The notes beneath the pieces were generated by a model that worked only from the letters and a program-made list of their open reading frames with translations, ran no database searches and had not been told where the DNA came from. A stretch of DNA of 60,511 nucleotides from Thermodesulfobacteriota bacterium (lineage in GTDB: Bacteria; Desulfobacterota; DSM-4660; Desulfatiglandales; Desulfatiglandaceae). Shown piece after piece: positions 1 to 9,361 of the stretch (its first letter is position 1; every line of letters starts with the position of its first letter). The stretch lies in the NCBI GenBank assembly GCA_028278625.1, contig JANQDY010000155.1, forward strand, positions 1-60,511, read 5' to 3'. Position numbers and translations under genes: made by a program.

Positions 1-100
1 TTTCTATAGCAAAATGTAAGTCGAAAATCAAGGCAAAAGCGATTTTCTTCGCAAGTATTTCAAATGGTTAAATTGGTTTTACTTTTTACAGGACCATCAC

Positions 101-646
101 GGTTGGACGGGAAAACGTTTTACGGACAATCGCGATGGTACTGTGACTGATAATTTGACGGGGCTTGTATGGCTGAAGAATGCAAATTTGTGGGGGATAA
201 GTGGTCCTTGGTGGGAGGCCGTAAAGTCGCCAATAAAACTGCGTCACGGAGAAGCCGGCCTAACTGATAGCTCCGTGCCAGGGGAATGGAGGTTACCGAA
301 TATTAATGAATTACATAGCCTTGCTGACTCCTCAAAAAAATGCCCAGCCCTGCCCGACGGTTATGAATCATATTTCGATAATGTCCAGTTTGATCGCGCT
401 TGTTATTGGAGTAGTACCACTGTTTTTTATAACCCTCATTATGGAAACATGGAAGATGATTTCGCATTTATTGTGGATTTCTCAAATTACGGTAGTGTAT
501 ATACTGGTTACAAGAAAGGTGCTGATTGGGGCGACGGTTGTTACCTGTGGGCGGTTCGTTCTAGCGTGCCAGAGATCTCTCAGGCCGGCCAACAAGAGGT
601 CTCAGTCGAGATATCGACAGATCTCCGGGGTCTCTGGTCGGATTAA
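101..646 (+). pseudogene. DUF1566 (Lcl C-terminal) domain fragment
   Basis: The reading frame carries the hallmarks of DUF1566 domains: a TDN.DGTVTDNLTGL opening, a WRLPNINEL core, a YWSST block and a final WAVRSS. The similarity already begins near base 101, but the first usable start is a GTG at 143 inside the domain, and the frame runs upstream only to a stop at 17-19 with no start codon. The normal N-terminus (signal peptide and spacer) is therefore missing, and the tail after WAVR is longer than usual. Intact DUF1566 proteins are usually exported and have a C-type-lectin/SUMF1-like fold; their function is mostly unknown. I read this as a 5'-truncated remnant in a degraded stretch. Confidence 0.7.
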
Positions 647-1171
647 GGCAACTAATGATGGGTCTGCCGGGTCTGGGTCGAACCAGACTAACATGTTGTA
701 ATGTGATTATAAATTCATCGAAACAGCCATATTTTCGACCTTAAGAGATATTTCTTGATGGCAAGATGGCCATCCTAAGAGCACAAGGAAAGTGCCCAGA
801 GCAAACCGACGTTTTTTAACCGTGGGAATAGGGAGGGTGGTAAAAAAGCAAGTTGCCTGGGAATTCAGAGATGATGAAATATTGATCCTTGCCGGGACAC
901 GCCCGCCAGAACATCGAGGATGCCGATGTTGCCATTCGGAAGGTGGACTACCGCAAACTGCCGGAGAACGAGGTTTGATGCCGTAGTTTACCTCACAAAT
1001 TCAGGCAATGAACTCCTTCAGGACGCCGAGACCCTCAGGGCTTCAGCGCAGTACATAAGCGGTGCTCCGCACCGTCGGGATTCTCGTATCCGATCAAGGC
1101 TTGACGGACGCCCTAATGTGGAATCCTCCGGCTCAAAATAGTGGCGATTAAAAAAAGTACGCTTTAGTCGG
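647..1171. other. Gene-poor stretch with probable gene debris
   Basis: No convincing gene. Several short overlapping frames exist, none with a good ribosome binding site. One short frame near 908-979 reads like the tail of a real protein (ending DYRKLPENEV), which suggests decayed coding sequence, but I cannot name the family. No terminal inverted repeats or transposase motifs were seen. Confidence 0.5.
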
Positions 1172-2047
1172 ATGAGCCCCATTTCTCAAATCGAATATTG
1201 TCAAAATTCTATTTTTCGTCGCAGCTTTCCGATTCGCAAACTGTTTGAAAGATCCTGTGAACTCAGCTTTTTTTCAATGACCGCCGATAAAATATCCAAC
1301 ATGTTTGGATGGTATATCAATCGAAGGTTCAAAGGAAAATTACAAACCGTATTTGAACGTCTGGACCAGTCCCATCACACCTTTCGAGCGTATTTCAAGA
1401 ATTCCTTTGTAAAGCAATATGAGAAGTACCGTACATTTCTTCGTATGGAAATCTGCAGCAATCACCTCCCTGATTTGCGCATCAAAAAATCGCTCGAACA
1501 TCTGGATACCGTTCGAAAGACGTCTAAAGAAATCCTGGACCGTTTTGCACAAATCCAATCCTGCACTTTAAATGCACACTTTGATTTTCCCTTATTGCAA
1601 AGACTTGCATTAGCGATAACCCATAAAAACACACGCATCGCCGGCATAAAAATTCAAGACAACCGGATGATCCGTTTGATGGAAACGATTATGCACGCGG
1701 GAACCTGTCTCAACGGCTGGTCTTCGGCAGCCATTCATAAAGCGGTCGTTGAAGCCTTTGAATTACCAGATTATACAATCAATCAAACGCGTTACGATCT
1801 GCGAAAAATGAAAGCCCACGGTCTTGTTGAACGAAATGGCCGCCAATATTCATACTTTCTTACCGAAAAAGCAATCAAAGTCGCGACCATGTTTATACTT
1901 TTTCATAAACGACTATTCGGCCCCTTGGCCAACAGCCTTTTTCATCACCGGCCCAGCAATTTGGTCATCGCGAATAGCAAACTCGAAAAGGCTTACCATC
2001 AAGCAGACGACTATATTGAAAAAATAACTGAATTATTAGGAGCTTAA
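1172..2047 (+). CDS. Conserved protein with C-terminal winged helix, probably 5'-truncated
   Basis: A 291-residue frame. The C-terminal third (QTRYDLRKMKAHGLVERNG, then a Tyr-rich wing and an LFHKR..GPLANSLF tail) looks like a winged-helix DNA-binding domain. The middle block (SFVKQYEK...RMEICSN) resembles a family I know only as multicopy hypothetical proteins of roughly 400 or more residues in deltaproteobacteria and other anaerobes. Compared with those, the N-terminal part is absent. The frame is closed upstream by TAG at 1139-1141 and no Shine-Dalgarno precedes the ATG. The gene may be a truncated copy moved by recombination. Its function is unknown; binding nucleic acid is an inference from the C-terminal domain. 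Confidence 0.55.
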   Translation: MSPISQIEYCQNSIFRRSFPIRKLFERSCELSFFSMTADKISNMFGWYINRRFKGKLQTVFERLDQSHHTFRAYFKNSFVKQYEKYRTFLRMEICSNHLPDLRIKKSLEHLDTVRKTSKEILDRFAQIQSCTLNAHFDFPLLQRLALAITHKNTRIAGIKIQDNRMIRLMETIMHAGTCLNGWSSAAIHKAVVEAFELPDYTINQTRYDLRKMKAHGLVERNGRQYSYFLTEKAIKVATMFILFHKRLFGPLANSLFHHRPSNLVIANSKLEKAYHQADDYIEKITELLGA

Positions 2048-2437
2048 ACGTTCTGACAGATGGACTCTCAGACTTAATTCGTAAGAATCTAAAATTAACT
2101 TCATGTACCCGGAATTCTTCTTACATCCGACTAGGTTGGGCTTTTATTCTTCCTTTTCCCCACCAAATCATTTTCCTCTTCCTTTTGCCAACGGACAGTT
2201 TACTGAATCGAAGGATTAAACCACTTGCATGCCAGTTGTTTGTTCTTCCGAATTAGGTATGGTGTCCCCCGAATTCCCCAATGACATATCCTCTCTGCCG
2301 TATATTTCATCAATTAATGAGCTAAGCCGCCACACATTGGTCTATGGCAGAGAAACCTGTTTCCACACGTGCATGGGTATGGAATTCACGGAATTCAACA
2401 ATTGGCTATGGTATTGCCAGAATTGCGGAATTGCTTG
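2048..2437. other. Intergenic, no gene supported
   Basis: AT-rich region. A 70-codon frame at 2229-2441 has no ribosome binding site and a low-complexity, repetitive-looking DNA base (recurring GGTATGG and GAATTC words). I see no RNA gene, clear terminator or transposon end. Confidence 0.4.
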
Positions 2438-2830
2438 TTAACCATACCTTTTCATGGCGCTTTTTAGAAATTGAAGTGCCTTGTCTCTATTTCTGAAAAC
2501 TCGAATAACTACTGGATGCTCAGCGAATTCAACGTGTGTTTGAAACATTCTGGCCATGCCAAATTGAAAGTCATTTACCACATAATAAGCGATATGTGGA
2601 TGTGGATAAGTACTCCCTGACTTCTCTAAATAATGCGCTATTCTTTCCATATCATTGATGCTGAGATGTATCCCCGTTACATTTGTGAAATCGCTGAATT
2701 CATAATGGTTTTTCATCTTGTTCTTCAAAGACGCTATGAAATCAATTTGTTGACATATAATATCATATTTGATTTCACCAATTATCTCGGTATAAACTAT
2801 TCCGTCATTTAGCATTGATTTGATACTCAT
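2438..2830 (-). CDS. Small SpoIIAA/STAS-like protein, hypothetical
   Basis: A 130-residue protein beginning MSIKSMLNDGIVYTEI, with alternating beta and alpha segments (GEIKYDIICQQIDFIASL; YEFSDFTNVTGIHLS; MERIAHYLE; IAYYVVNDFQFGMARM; VIRVFRNRDKALQFL). The pattern, especially the EFSDFTNVTG strand-turn and the terminal DKALQFL helix, resembles the SpoIIAA-like/DUF-type STAS relatives common in deltaproteobacteria. There is no catalytic motif. It stands alone between the debris and the TonB operon and is probably transcribed from its own promoter in 2831-3018. Function unknown. Confidence 0.55.
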   Translation of the reverse strand: MSIKSMLNDGIVYTEIIGEIKYDIICQQIDFIASLKNKMKNHYEFSDFTNVTGIHLSINDMERIAHYLEKSGSTYPHPHIAYYVVNDFQFGMARMFQTHVEFAEHPVVIRVFRNRDKALQFLKSAMKRYG

Positions 2831-3018
2831 AACAAATCCTTATCCTAAGTGACTGGCAACACGCTAAGAACCGGGATTCATATCCTATCAATTGATTCTT
2901 GAAAGGGTACAAGAACGGTGGAAAATGAGTCAAGAGAAATTCAAAAGCTGCTGAATAAGGTTCATACTATCTGACGCTCTTTCGGACCGGCTACGGGGTA
3001 TTTAAGAAGGGCGTCGGC

Positions 3019-5241
3019 CTAACGGCCGGGATTTGTCGGTTGTCTCTGGAGCATCTGGTCGATGGATTCTATGGCTTTTGAAGCGCTTATGGCGGTTTGG
3101 CTCTTGGCATCGGCCTTTTCCAGGGCCGACTCAAAAGCGGTTCTGGCGGACGCCAGCTGATCCAGCTTCATGGCGGCGTACCCGGCTCTCAGACTGTTGG
3201 TTCCGCCGTTATCGTCCAATTCCGCCGCCTTTTGAAAGGCTTCTTTCCCTTTCTGGAATTCCTCTTTGGACATATAGAGCTGTCCCAGACGGGAAAACCG
3301 TTTGGCGGTGGGGCCGCGTTTGGCGGCGAGGGCCGCGGCTGCCAATGCTTTTTCCATCTGATGGGATTCCGCATAGGTGCTGGCCAGAAGATCCAGGTCA
3401 TTGGCGGTGGCAGGGTTGGCAAATGCCTTTTCGTAGGCAAGTGCTGCCTTTTTGGGTACTCCTGCCAGTCTATAGAGGTTCCCGAGGCGCTTCCAGTCCC
3501 GCTGTTTGGGAGGATCCAGCCGAAAGGCCACTTCAAGGGCCGCGGCGGCCTTTGCATAGTCTTCAAGCTCGATGGCGACCCATGCCTGCAACTGCCAGAT
3601 TCTCTTATCCTCGGGATACCGGTCGAGGAGTTGTTTCAAAAAAACACTGGCCCCTTTGGGGTTTCCCGTTCGCACCAATGCTTCGATATAGGCCATGCCG
3701 CACGCTTTTGAGGCTCTTGGCTCTTTTGCGAGGCTGTTCAAAAGGGGCAGGGCCCGCTTTGCTTGATCGTGATTCAGCCAAAAGATGGCCATCTGCAGTT
3801 TCAGCTTTGAGGAAAGCGGCGCGCTACAAGCATCCGCCTTTGACATGGCCTCGCAGGCGGCATGGGGTTTTTCAAGCTGGTCCAGGGTCATGGCGAGCGC
3901 CATGAGCCACTGGGGATCGGGATTGTCCGTGTTTGAAAGCTCCTTTAGAATGGGAAGCGCTTTTTGGGGATGTCCCTCCTTAAGATACAAAAGCGCGGAC
4001 CTGTAGGATTCAGCCGTCGATTTTTTTCCGGCTTTGCCATCCGCAAGTAATTTGGCGGCCTCTTCGTTCTTCCCCAGCTTTTCAAGGACATGGGCCAGGG
4101 TGGTGCGGCACTCCGAAGGGGCATCGGGCTTTTCACAGAGGGTCTTGAGGAGCGGCAGGGCCTTCTCCGGTTTATCCGCCTGGATCCATAGACGGGCCGC
4201 CCGGTATTGATGGTCCGGATGCGGTTTCACCCGGTTGGCTTTTTCCATGGCAAGTGCCGCCTTGGCCGGTTTTTTTAGGGACACATAAACCTGGGACAAG
4301 GCCAGCACCCATTCGGATCTGACCTTCTTCTGCTTTGCGAGGCCCTCAAGAAGGGGTAGGGCGGTCTCCGGTTTTCCCGCATGTATGAAAATAATGGCCG
4401 CCTGGTATGTGAGTTCGGGGGCCTTAAATCGTTTTCCCGCCGTTTGAAGCACTTTGGCCGCATCGATATCTCTTTTTTCTTTTTGGAGCGTTTGGGCCAG
4501 TAGCATGAACCAGGCGCGTTTGGCGCGTGGTTGCCGGGCCAGTTTTTGAAGCAGTGGAATGGCTTTTTTGGGTTCCTTGGACGTCAGTCGCAAAAGCGCC
4601 GCTTCATAGAGCAATTCAGGATCTTGTCTTTTGCGGTACGCTTTTTCTAGGGTTGCGGCCGCTTTTCGGGTCTGCCCCGACGCTTTTTGAGCCCTTGATA
4701 GGGCGATGAGCCAATCCGTGGGTGGGTTCTTTCTTTTTGTCAATTCCCTTAAGGTCTTAAGGGCTTTTTGAGGTTCATTGGCCATGAGCCGAAACAGGGC
4801 AGACTGGTATTTGAGGTCCGGGTTTTCAGGTTTTATGAAAGAAAAGGCTTTCTCCATGGCGTTGGCCGCCTGGGCCGGCTTCTTTTGCCCGTGATAGACC
4901 ACCGCCAGATTTTGCCACGCTTCACCGAAACAGGGGTTTTGTTCCAGTGCCCCCCTAAACAGCGTCTCCGCATTTTTAAACCGCTTCAATCGATATTGGA
5001 TCAACCCTTTAAGAAATGGGACCTGGGGATGCACGGTTCCAGGATTTTTGCGAGAAAAACCGGTCAGAGTGTTGAGAGCCTCTTGATACCGCCCTTTTCC
5101 CATCTCTTTTTTGGCCCTTGCCAGAACTCCGTGCAGTTCCGGTGTCACCGGCATTGGCTCTTTGGGGCAGTCCTTTGCTGAAACGGTGTTGGCCGTCAAA
5201 AGGAAAACGATGCTCAAAAGAATGGTTTTCGTAATTCCCAT
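3019..5241 (-). CDS. Exported tetratricopeptide-repeat protein of a TonB system
   Basis: 740 residues. An N-terminal signal peptide (MGITKTILLSIVFLLTANTV, then SAKDC) is followed by an almost uninterrupted TPR array; units are easy to see by recurring A..LEKA, W..LA..Y and YR.A.L motifs. It is the last gene of the - strand operon, starting at the stop codon of tonB (ATG overlaps). TPR proteins of this type are common in deltaproteobacterial operons that combine DUF3450, two ExbB proteins, ExbD and TonB, and probably act as a periplasmic scaffold for the energised transporter. No enzymatic motif is visible. Its exact partner is unknown. Confidence 0.85.
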   Translation of the reverse strand: MGITKTILLSIVFLLTANTVSAKDCPKEPMPVTPELHGVLARAKKEMGKGRYQEALNTLTGFSRKNPGTVHPQVPFLKGLIQYRLKRFKNAETLFRGALEQNPCFGEAWQNLAVVYHGQKKPAQAANAMEKAFSFIKPENPDLKYQSALFRLMANEPQKALKTLRELTKRKNPPTDWLIALSRAQKASGQTRKAAATLEKAYRKRQDPELLYEAALLRLTSKEPKKAIPLLQKLARQPRAKRAWFMLLAQTLQKEKRDIDAAKVLQTAGKRFKAPELTYQAAIIFIHAGKPETALPLLEGLAKQKKVRSEWVLALSQVYVSLKKPAKAALAMEKANRVKPHPDHQYRAARLWIQADKPEKALPLLKTLCEKPDAPSECRTTLAHVLEKLGKNEEAAKLLADGKAGKKSTAESYRSALLYLKEGHPQKALPILKELSNTDNPDPQWLMALAMTLDQLEKPHAACEAMSKADACSAPLSSKLKLQMAIFWLNHDQAKRALPLLNSLAKEPRASKACGMAYIEALVRTGNPKGASVFLKQLLDRYPEDKRIWQLQAWVAIELEDYAKAAAALEVAFRLDPPKQRDWKRLGNLYRLAGVPKKAALAYEKAFANPATANDLDLLASTYAESHQMEKALAAAALAAKRGPTAKRFSRLGQLYMSKEEFQKGKEAFQKAAELDDNGGTNSLRAGYAAMKLDQLASARTAFESALEKADAKSQTAISASKAIESIDQMLQRQPTNPGR

Positions 5242-6065
5242 TACCGATCCAGTTTGAAATTGATGGTCTGTTCCACCCAGAGATCAACGGGCTGCCCGTT
5301 CTTCTTGGCCGGCTTGAACCGCCAGTTGGGTACTGTTTTCAAAACCGTTTTATGAAATACCCCTTTAGGGGATTCAGAAAGCACCGACAGATTGCGCACC
5401 CTGCCTTTTTTTGTGATAACGAATCGCACTTTTACCCACCCTTCAATACCCCTCCGACGGGCCCTTCGGGGATAGGGGGGCAGGGCCTGCCCAAGAGCCG
5501 TTGGGCCGGCATCGACCTCGCCGATGCCGTATTCACGATTTTCAATAACGGCCGGTGCGGTAGCTGCGGTGGGTGTGGCGGGCGTTGGGTGCTTTATTTG
5601 GGGATTTTTGGCCATTGCAGGACTCACATTCACGGCAATGGGCACCGATGCGGCAGGAAGGGATTTCATATCAATTTCCAGGACGGGCATTTCAGGGGCC
5701 GTCTGTTCCAGGAGTGGCGTGGGCGGCGTTACGGGGGATACTTCCATTTCCGGTATTTCAAGTTCCGGCGGTGCGATTTCAGGGGAGGGCGGCGGCTCCG
5801 TTTCCACCTCCATGGGCAGCAATTCCAGTTTGGGCAATTCTACCGGGACCTCTGGTTCCTCCACCTCGGGCTCCGGCGGTTTGGGCCGTAACGGCATCAT
5901 GAGGTTTAAAAGGGCGTGTGGGGACAGCAATGGTGATATCCCACGGTCCAGCAGGAGCGGTGCAACGGCAAAGATGGCGCCGTTGACCATGAGGGAAAGA
6001 AGCAGGGCCGCGGTCACCCGGTATGCGGACCGACGTCTTCCCAGAATGTTCCTGGCCGTACTCAC
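5241..6065 (-). CDS. tonB: TonB family energy transducer
   Basis: About 274 residues, starting with GTG at 6065 that overlaps the exbD stop (GTGA). Layout: short cytoplasmic N-terminus, one membrane helix (roughly residues 15-35, ALLLSLMVNGAIFAVAPLLL), a long Pro/Glu-rich periplasmic spacer, then a C-terminal TonB domain with the typical YP..AR..G.EG.V.V.F.I pattern and a final W.FKPAKKNG...V..TI.FKL. It transmits proton-motive force from ExbB/ExbD to an outer-membrane receptor. The riboswitch at the head of the operon suggests the cargo is a cobamide. No TonB-dependent receptor gene lies within the window. Confidence 0.9.
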   Translation of the reverse strand: MSTARNILGRRRSAYRVTAALLLSLMVNGAIFAVAPLLLDRGISPLLSPHALLNLMMPLRPKPPEPEVEEPEVPVELPKLELLPMEVETEPPPSPEIAPPELEIPEMEVSPVTPPTPLLEQTAPEMPVLEIDMKSLPAASVPIAVNVSPAMAKNPQIKHPTPATPTAATAPAVIENREYGIGEVDAGPTALGQALPPYPRRARRRGIEGWVKVRFVITKKGRVRNLSVLSESPKGVFHKTVLKTVPNWRFKPAKKNGQPVDLWVEQTINFKLDR

Positions 6066-6490
6066 GAATCGCTCCGGACCGTTGATACGGCAATATTCTC
6101 GGCCCCGGCCAGGCGGCACTGATCCAGCACCTGGACCATGCGGCCCGTAATGCTGTTACGATCCGCTTCAATCATGACGGCCCCTGAAGGGTTTTCCAGA
6201 AGGAACTGTTCCACCATGCCCCTGACGCTCCTTAGGTCAATCCGGTCCTTGTCCACAAAGATATCCCCGTCCTTGGTAACGGCGATGAAGAGGCCTGCGG
6301 TGTCCTTTGACTCGGCGGATGCGGCTTCCGGCCGTTGAACTTCAACGCCCGATTCCCTCACAAATGTGGCGGTTACCAGGAAGAAAATGAGGAGAATGAA
6401 TATCATATCGATGAGGGGCGCCATGTTGATTTCGGCGTCACCGCTGTCCTGCTTGTGCATGCTGCTAAGGCTGCTGCCGACTCTGAACAT
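6062..6490 (-). CDS. exbD: ExbD/TolR biopolymer transport protein
   Basis: 142 residues. One N-terminal membrane segment with the family motif INMAPLIDMIFILLIFFLV, which holds the conserved Asp needed for proton coupling, then a small periplasmic domain (VTKDGDIFVDKDRIDL...VMIEADRNS). The start at ATG 6490 gives the typical ExbD length and lies 26 bases inside the 3' end of exbB. Together with ExbB and TonB it forms the inner-membrane motor. The stop overlaps the GTG of tonB, so the three genes are translationally coupled. Confidence 0.92.
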   Translation of the reverse strand: MFRVGSSLSSMHKQDSGDAEINMAPLIDMIFILLIFFLVTATFVRESGVEVQRPEAASAESKDTAGLFIAVTKDGDIFVDKDRIDLRSVRGMVEQFLLENPSGAVMIEADRNSITGRMVQVLDQCRLAGAENIAVSTVRSDS

Positions 6491-7097
6491 TGTTCTGACT
6501 CCTTTCAAGCCATTGATCCACGGCGCGATAGAAGACCATGAGGTCCCCTTGAATGTTCTTGATCTGTTTGCGAAGGGTCTGTCCCACCAGCAGTCCCGGA
6601 ATGGCAATTAAAAGCCCGGTCTGGGTGGTGATGAGTGCTTCTTCGATGCCTGAAGCCAGGGCCTGGGGGTTTCCGGTACCTGCCATGCCGATAACCCTGA
6701 AAGTATCCACCATCCCCGTGACCGTCCCCAAAAGCCCCAGGAGCGGGGCCACGGCCGCCAGAACGATGATGGCGCTCATGTGCTGGCTCAAGGGAAACAC
6801 CTGCCGGTGAACGGCCGCCTCCCACACCAGGTGGTCAGATTTGGAATCAAAACGGCGGTTTTGGATAAAGTACCGAATGGCTTTTCCTTTGGGCCCTCGA
6901 TCATTTAAATCCGTGGCATCTTCGTCGGTCATGCAATGAATCGCCTGGGTCATGCCAAGCTGGTTTCGCCGCACGCGGAAGACCCACAGAAGTTTGAGTG
7001 CAATCAAATGCCACATCCACACGGACACCACGATCAGCGGGATCATGACCGGTCCGCCCTTTTGAACCAGAACCCCTATGCTTTCAATGGTTTCCAT
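6465..7097 (-). CDS. exbB: MotA/TolQ/ExbB proton channel protein
   Basis: 210 residues. The N-terminal helix (GGPVMIPLIVVSVWMWHLIAL) is followed by a cytoplasmic loop and the conserved C-terminal pair of helices with LAAVAPLLGLLGTVTGMVDTF and EALITTQTGLLIAIPGLLVG, diagnostic for ExbB/TolQ. It is the second ExbB-type gene of this operon; the first (7084-8487) has a long periplasmic extension. Paired ExbB proteins with DUF3450 and ExbD are a known deltaproteobacterial and gammaproteobacterial TonB2-like arrangement. It overlaps both neighbours. Confidence 0.93.
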   Translation of the reverse strand: METIESIGVLVQKGGPVMIPLIVVSVWMWHLIALKLLWVFRVRRNQLGMTQAIHCMTDEDATDLNDRGPKGKAIRYFIQNRRFDSKSDHLVWEAAVHRQVFPLSQHMSAIIVLAAVAPLLGLLGTVTGMVDTFRVIGMAGTGNPQALASGIEEALITTQTGLLIAIPGLLVGQTLRKQIKNIQGDLMVFYRAVDQWLERSQNNVQSRQQP

Positions 7098-8487
7098 TGG
7101 GAAGCGTTCGATCCCTCAACAATGCCGCAATCAGGGCCATGGCTTTTTCCTCCATGTCCGAGGCGATGCGGCTGGCCTTTCGGCCCAATAATGCGGTAAT
7201 GACCAGTATGGGAATGGCAACCGCCAGACCCAACTGGGTGGTGATCAGTGCTTCGCTGATGCCTCCGGCCATCAATCTGGGGTCCCCGGTGCCATGGACG
7301 GTGATCACGTGAAAGGTGTTGATCATGCCGGTGACGGTTCCCAGGAGTCCCAAAAGCGGCGCAATGGCCGCCAGCACTTTGAGGGCCGGAAGAAATCTCT
7401 CAAGGCGCGGGGTTTCCTTCAGGATCGCCTCCGCAAGGCTGCTTTCGACGATGTCCCGGGGTTGTCCCTGTTGGGCGAGGCCCGCTTTCAGAACGTTGCT
7501 GGTAGGGCGGCCGGACCGGGAAGCGGTCTTTGAAACGGCCTCGCCGTACTTCCCTTCTTCCACCAGTTTTGTTACCTGGGTCATGAGCCGGTCCGTATTC
7601 TGACTCACCCGGCCCAGGAAAAAGAGCCGTTCCAGTACCAGTACCGCCGCCACAAGGCCCACCAGCAAAATGGGCCAGATGAGGAGACCGCCGCTTTCGA
7701 TTTGTTCCCACAGGGTCTTTTTCCGTGACAACTGTTTTATGGCCACGCCGCCGGAAATATCCATGTAGACCGCGTCCGTATCACCATCAAAATACTGCTT
7801 GAGGTTCCTTCGTACACGCCAGCCAGGGGCGTCGGCCGCCAGAAGCCTCCCTGAAGCGGGGCTCATGTTGAGGTAGCCCACTTTTTCTCCTTCCCGGTAG
7901 AGGGCGGTTAAGTCACCCAGGCGGATAATATGGGCCGTTACTTCACGGCCTTGGCGGTCAACGATGGTTCCCTGCCGTCTGCTGATTTCAGATGATGCCG
8001 TTATATCCTGAAATGCCAGTTCCATCAATGTGCGGATGTCGTCAATGCCAAGGACCTTTTCTTCATTTAGGAAGTCTTTGAGGGTATTTAACCGTTCGGG
8101 ATCTTCCGAGGAATAGGGAGACCGCTCCGCGAGACCTGAAAAATCCCGGGCAAAGTCACCCACAACCGCGTCCAGTTCTTTCATGTGGCTGGTGTGGGCC
8201 CGAATACGATGCTCCATTTCAAGACGGTCCTTGCGCATGGTTTCAAGGCGCTCTTCGTCTTTCTCTAGCGCCAAGCGTTCATGTTGGATTTGCTCCTTTA
8301 ATCGCTTGATGTCACCTTTTAGTTTCTTGCGCTGCTCCTGGATTTCAGCCCGGGTCAGCGCCTTTTCCTCATGGGCCGCCGCCAAATCCGTCCGGATTTC
8401 TCTGACCACGGTTTTCAGTTTGCCATCCTGGGCCGAGAGCCCTGTGGGCGCCAGGAACAACGGTATCAAAAAAATGAGGTATTTCAA
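7084..8487 (-). CDS. ExbB-like channel protein with periplasmic coiled-coil extension
   Basis: 467 residues: signal peptide (MKYLIFLIPLFLAPTGLSAQ), a coiled-coil segment about residues 25-110 (rich in E, K, R and L heptads), a small alpha/beta region of DUF3450 type up to about 245, then a MotA/TolQ/ExbB domain with helices near 265-290 and the motif LAAIAPLLGLLGTVTGMINTF near 375. The fusion of a periplasmic coiled coil to ExbB is characteristic of TonB2-like systems (TtpC-type), where it assists energy transfer across the periplasm. It overlaps the DUF3450 gene by 4 bases and exbB by 14 bases. Confidence 0.9.
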   Translation of the reverse strand: MKYLIFLIPLFLAPTGLSAQDGKLKTVVREIRTDLAAAHEEKALTRAEIQEQRKKLKGDIKRLKEQIQHERLALEKDEERLETMRKDRLEMEHRIRAHTSHMKELDAVVGDFARDFSGLAERSPYSSEDPERLNTLKDFLNEEKVLGIDDIRTLMELAFQDITASSEISRRQGTIVDRQGREVTAHIIRLGDLTALYREGEKVGYLNMSPASGRLLAADAPGWRVRRNLKQYFDGDTDAVYMDISGGVAIKQLSRKKTLWEQIESGGLLIWPILLVGLVAAVLVLERLFFLGRVSQNTDRLMTQVTKLVEEGKYGEAVSKTASRSGRPTSNVLKAGLAQQGQPRDIVESSLAEAILKETPRLERFLPALKVLAAIAPLLGLLGTVTGMINTFHVITVHGTGDPRLMAGGISEALITTQLGLAVAIPILVITALLGRKASRIASDMEEKAMALIAALLRDRTLPNGNH

Positions 8488-9287
8488 TTCGTTTCCTCCG
8501 GTACCGGTTCCTGTGGCGGGCCAACGGGGAGTTTGACCAATGAGACCAGCCGTGTGCGTTGGGTCATTTGTATGACTTCCTGGATCGATCTGGCAAAATG
8601 GGAAATCGGTTCATAACGACCCGTATCCTTCTCCCATTTCCAGGCATCCCTGCCGTCGCTGCTCAGCGCGAAAAGTCCCAAACGACCGACACAGAGACGC
8701 TGAACACGGATTCGCCGGCCTTGAATGTCGATTTCACTTTCATCCACCTGCGGAAAATATCCGTATTCAAGGGCCTGGGTGGTGGTTTCAAGAAGCCGTC
8801 GCGTTTTATGGACCATGTTGGCATCGGCGTTGTTCAAGGTCGTCATGGTTGCCCGAAGGGCCGGCGCCTGCAGTTGGGCCAGCATGGGGAGATCCTTTTC
8901 TGAGAAGTCCCGCAGCTCCTCCAGGGCCTGATCCAGAAACGGCTCCAGTTCATTGCGAATTTCAGCGGCTGACTGCTCCTGCTTTTCAAGGGCGGCCATT
9001 TTGCCTTCGAGGTCTTTGATATAGACGGCGATTTTTTCCCGTCGCCAATTGAGGGTTTCCAACTCGGCTTCGAGGGCTTCCATTTCCGAACGGAGATCCG
9101 CCGTTTCAACGGCCCACTGATCCGCCAGTTTCTGGCTTTGCTGTCGTACGGACACGGCTTCTTCGGCCGTCTTCTGCAGGACGGTGCCCGGTGATGGCTT
9201 CGGTTCTTGGGCACCGGCAAAGGCCCCTGACAGGAGGAGCAAAAGGATTAATCCAAAAGAGAGAGGAAAACGGATAGAAGATGTCAT
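8484..9287 (-). CDS. DUF3450 periplasmic coiled-coil protein
   Basis: 267 residues. Signal peptide (FGLILLLLLSGAFAGAQ), then a long coiled coil about residues 40-115 and a C-terminal domain with CVGRLGLFALSSDGRDAW..W, the DUF3450 signature. The family is always found next to ExbB/ExbD/TonB genes and is thought to assist TonB-dependent transport. The similar architecture of the first part of the next gene suggests the two may pack together. It lies 75 bases after the BtuF-CbiZ gene and is probably in the same riboswitch-controlled transcript. Confidence 0.9.
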   Translation of the reverse strand: MTSSIRFPLSFGLILLLLLSGAFAGAQEPKPSPGTVLQKTAEEAVSVRQQSQKLADQWAVETADLRSEMEALEAELETLNWRREKIAVYIKDLEGKMAALEKQEQSAAEIRNELEPFLDQALEELRDFSEKDLPMLAQLQAPALRATMTTLNNADANMVHKTRRLLETTTQALEYGYFPQVDESEIDIQGRRIRVQRLCVGRLGLFALSSDGRDAWKWEKDTGRYEPISHFARSIQEVIQMTQRTRLVSLVKLPVGPPQEPVPEETN

Positions 9288-9361
9288 CAGAGGTACTCCT
9301 TTTTTAACCGGACCCGCCCGAAAGAGAAGGCCCTGATAGGTTAGGCTAAACCATATTCATT

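Noticed and set aside
792..1141. Two overlapping small frames in the debris region
   Set aside because: Neither has a ribosome binding site or a family signature; a third frame in the same place looks more protein-like, which suggests decay.
2229..2441. 70-codon frame in the gap after the winged-helix gene
   Set aside because: No ribosome binding site, no recognisable motif and repetitive base composition.
3033..3905. Long antisense frames opposite the TPR gene (+ strand)
   Set aside because: They are shadows of the high-GC, biased TPR coding frame, with Arg/Trp/Pro-rich translation and no family motif.
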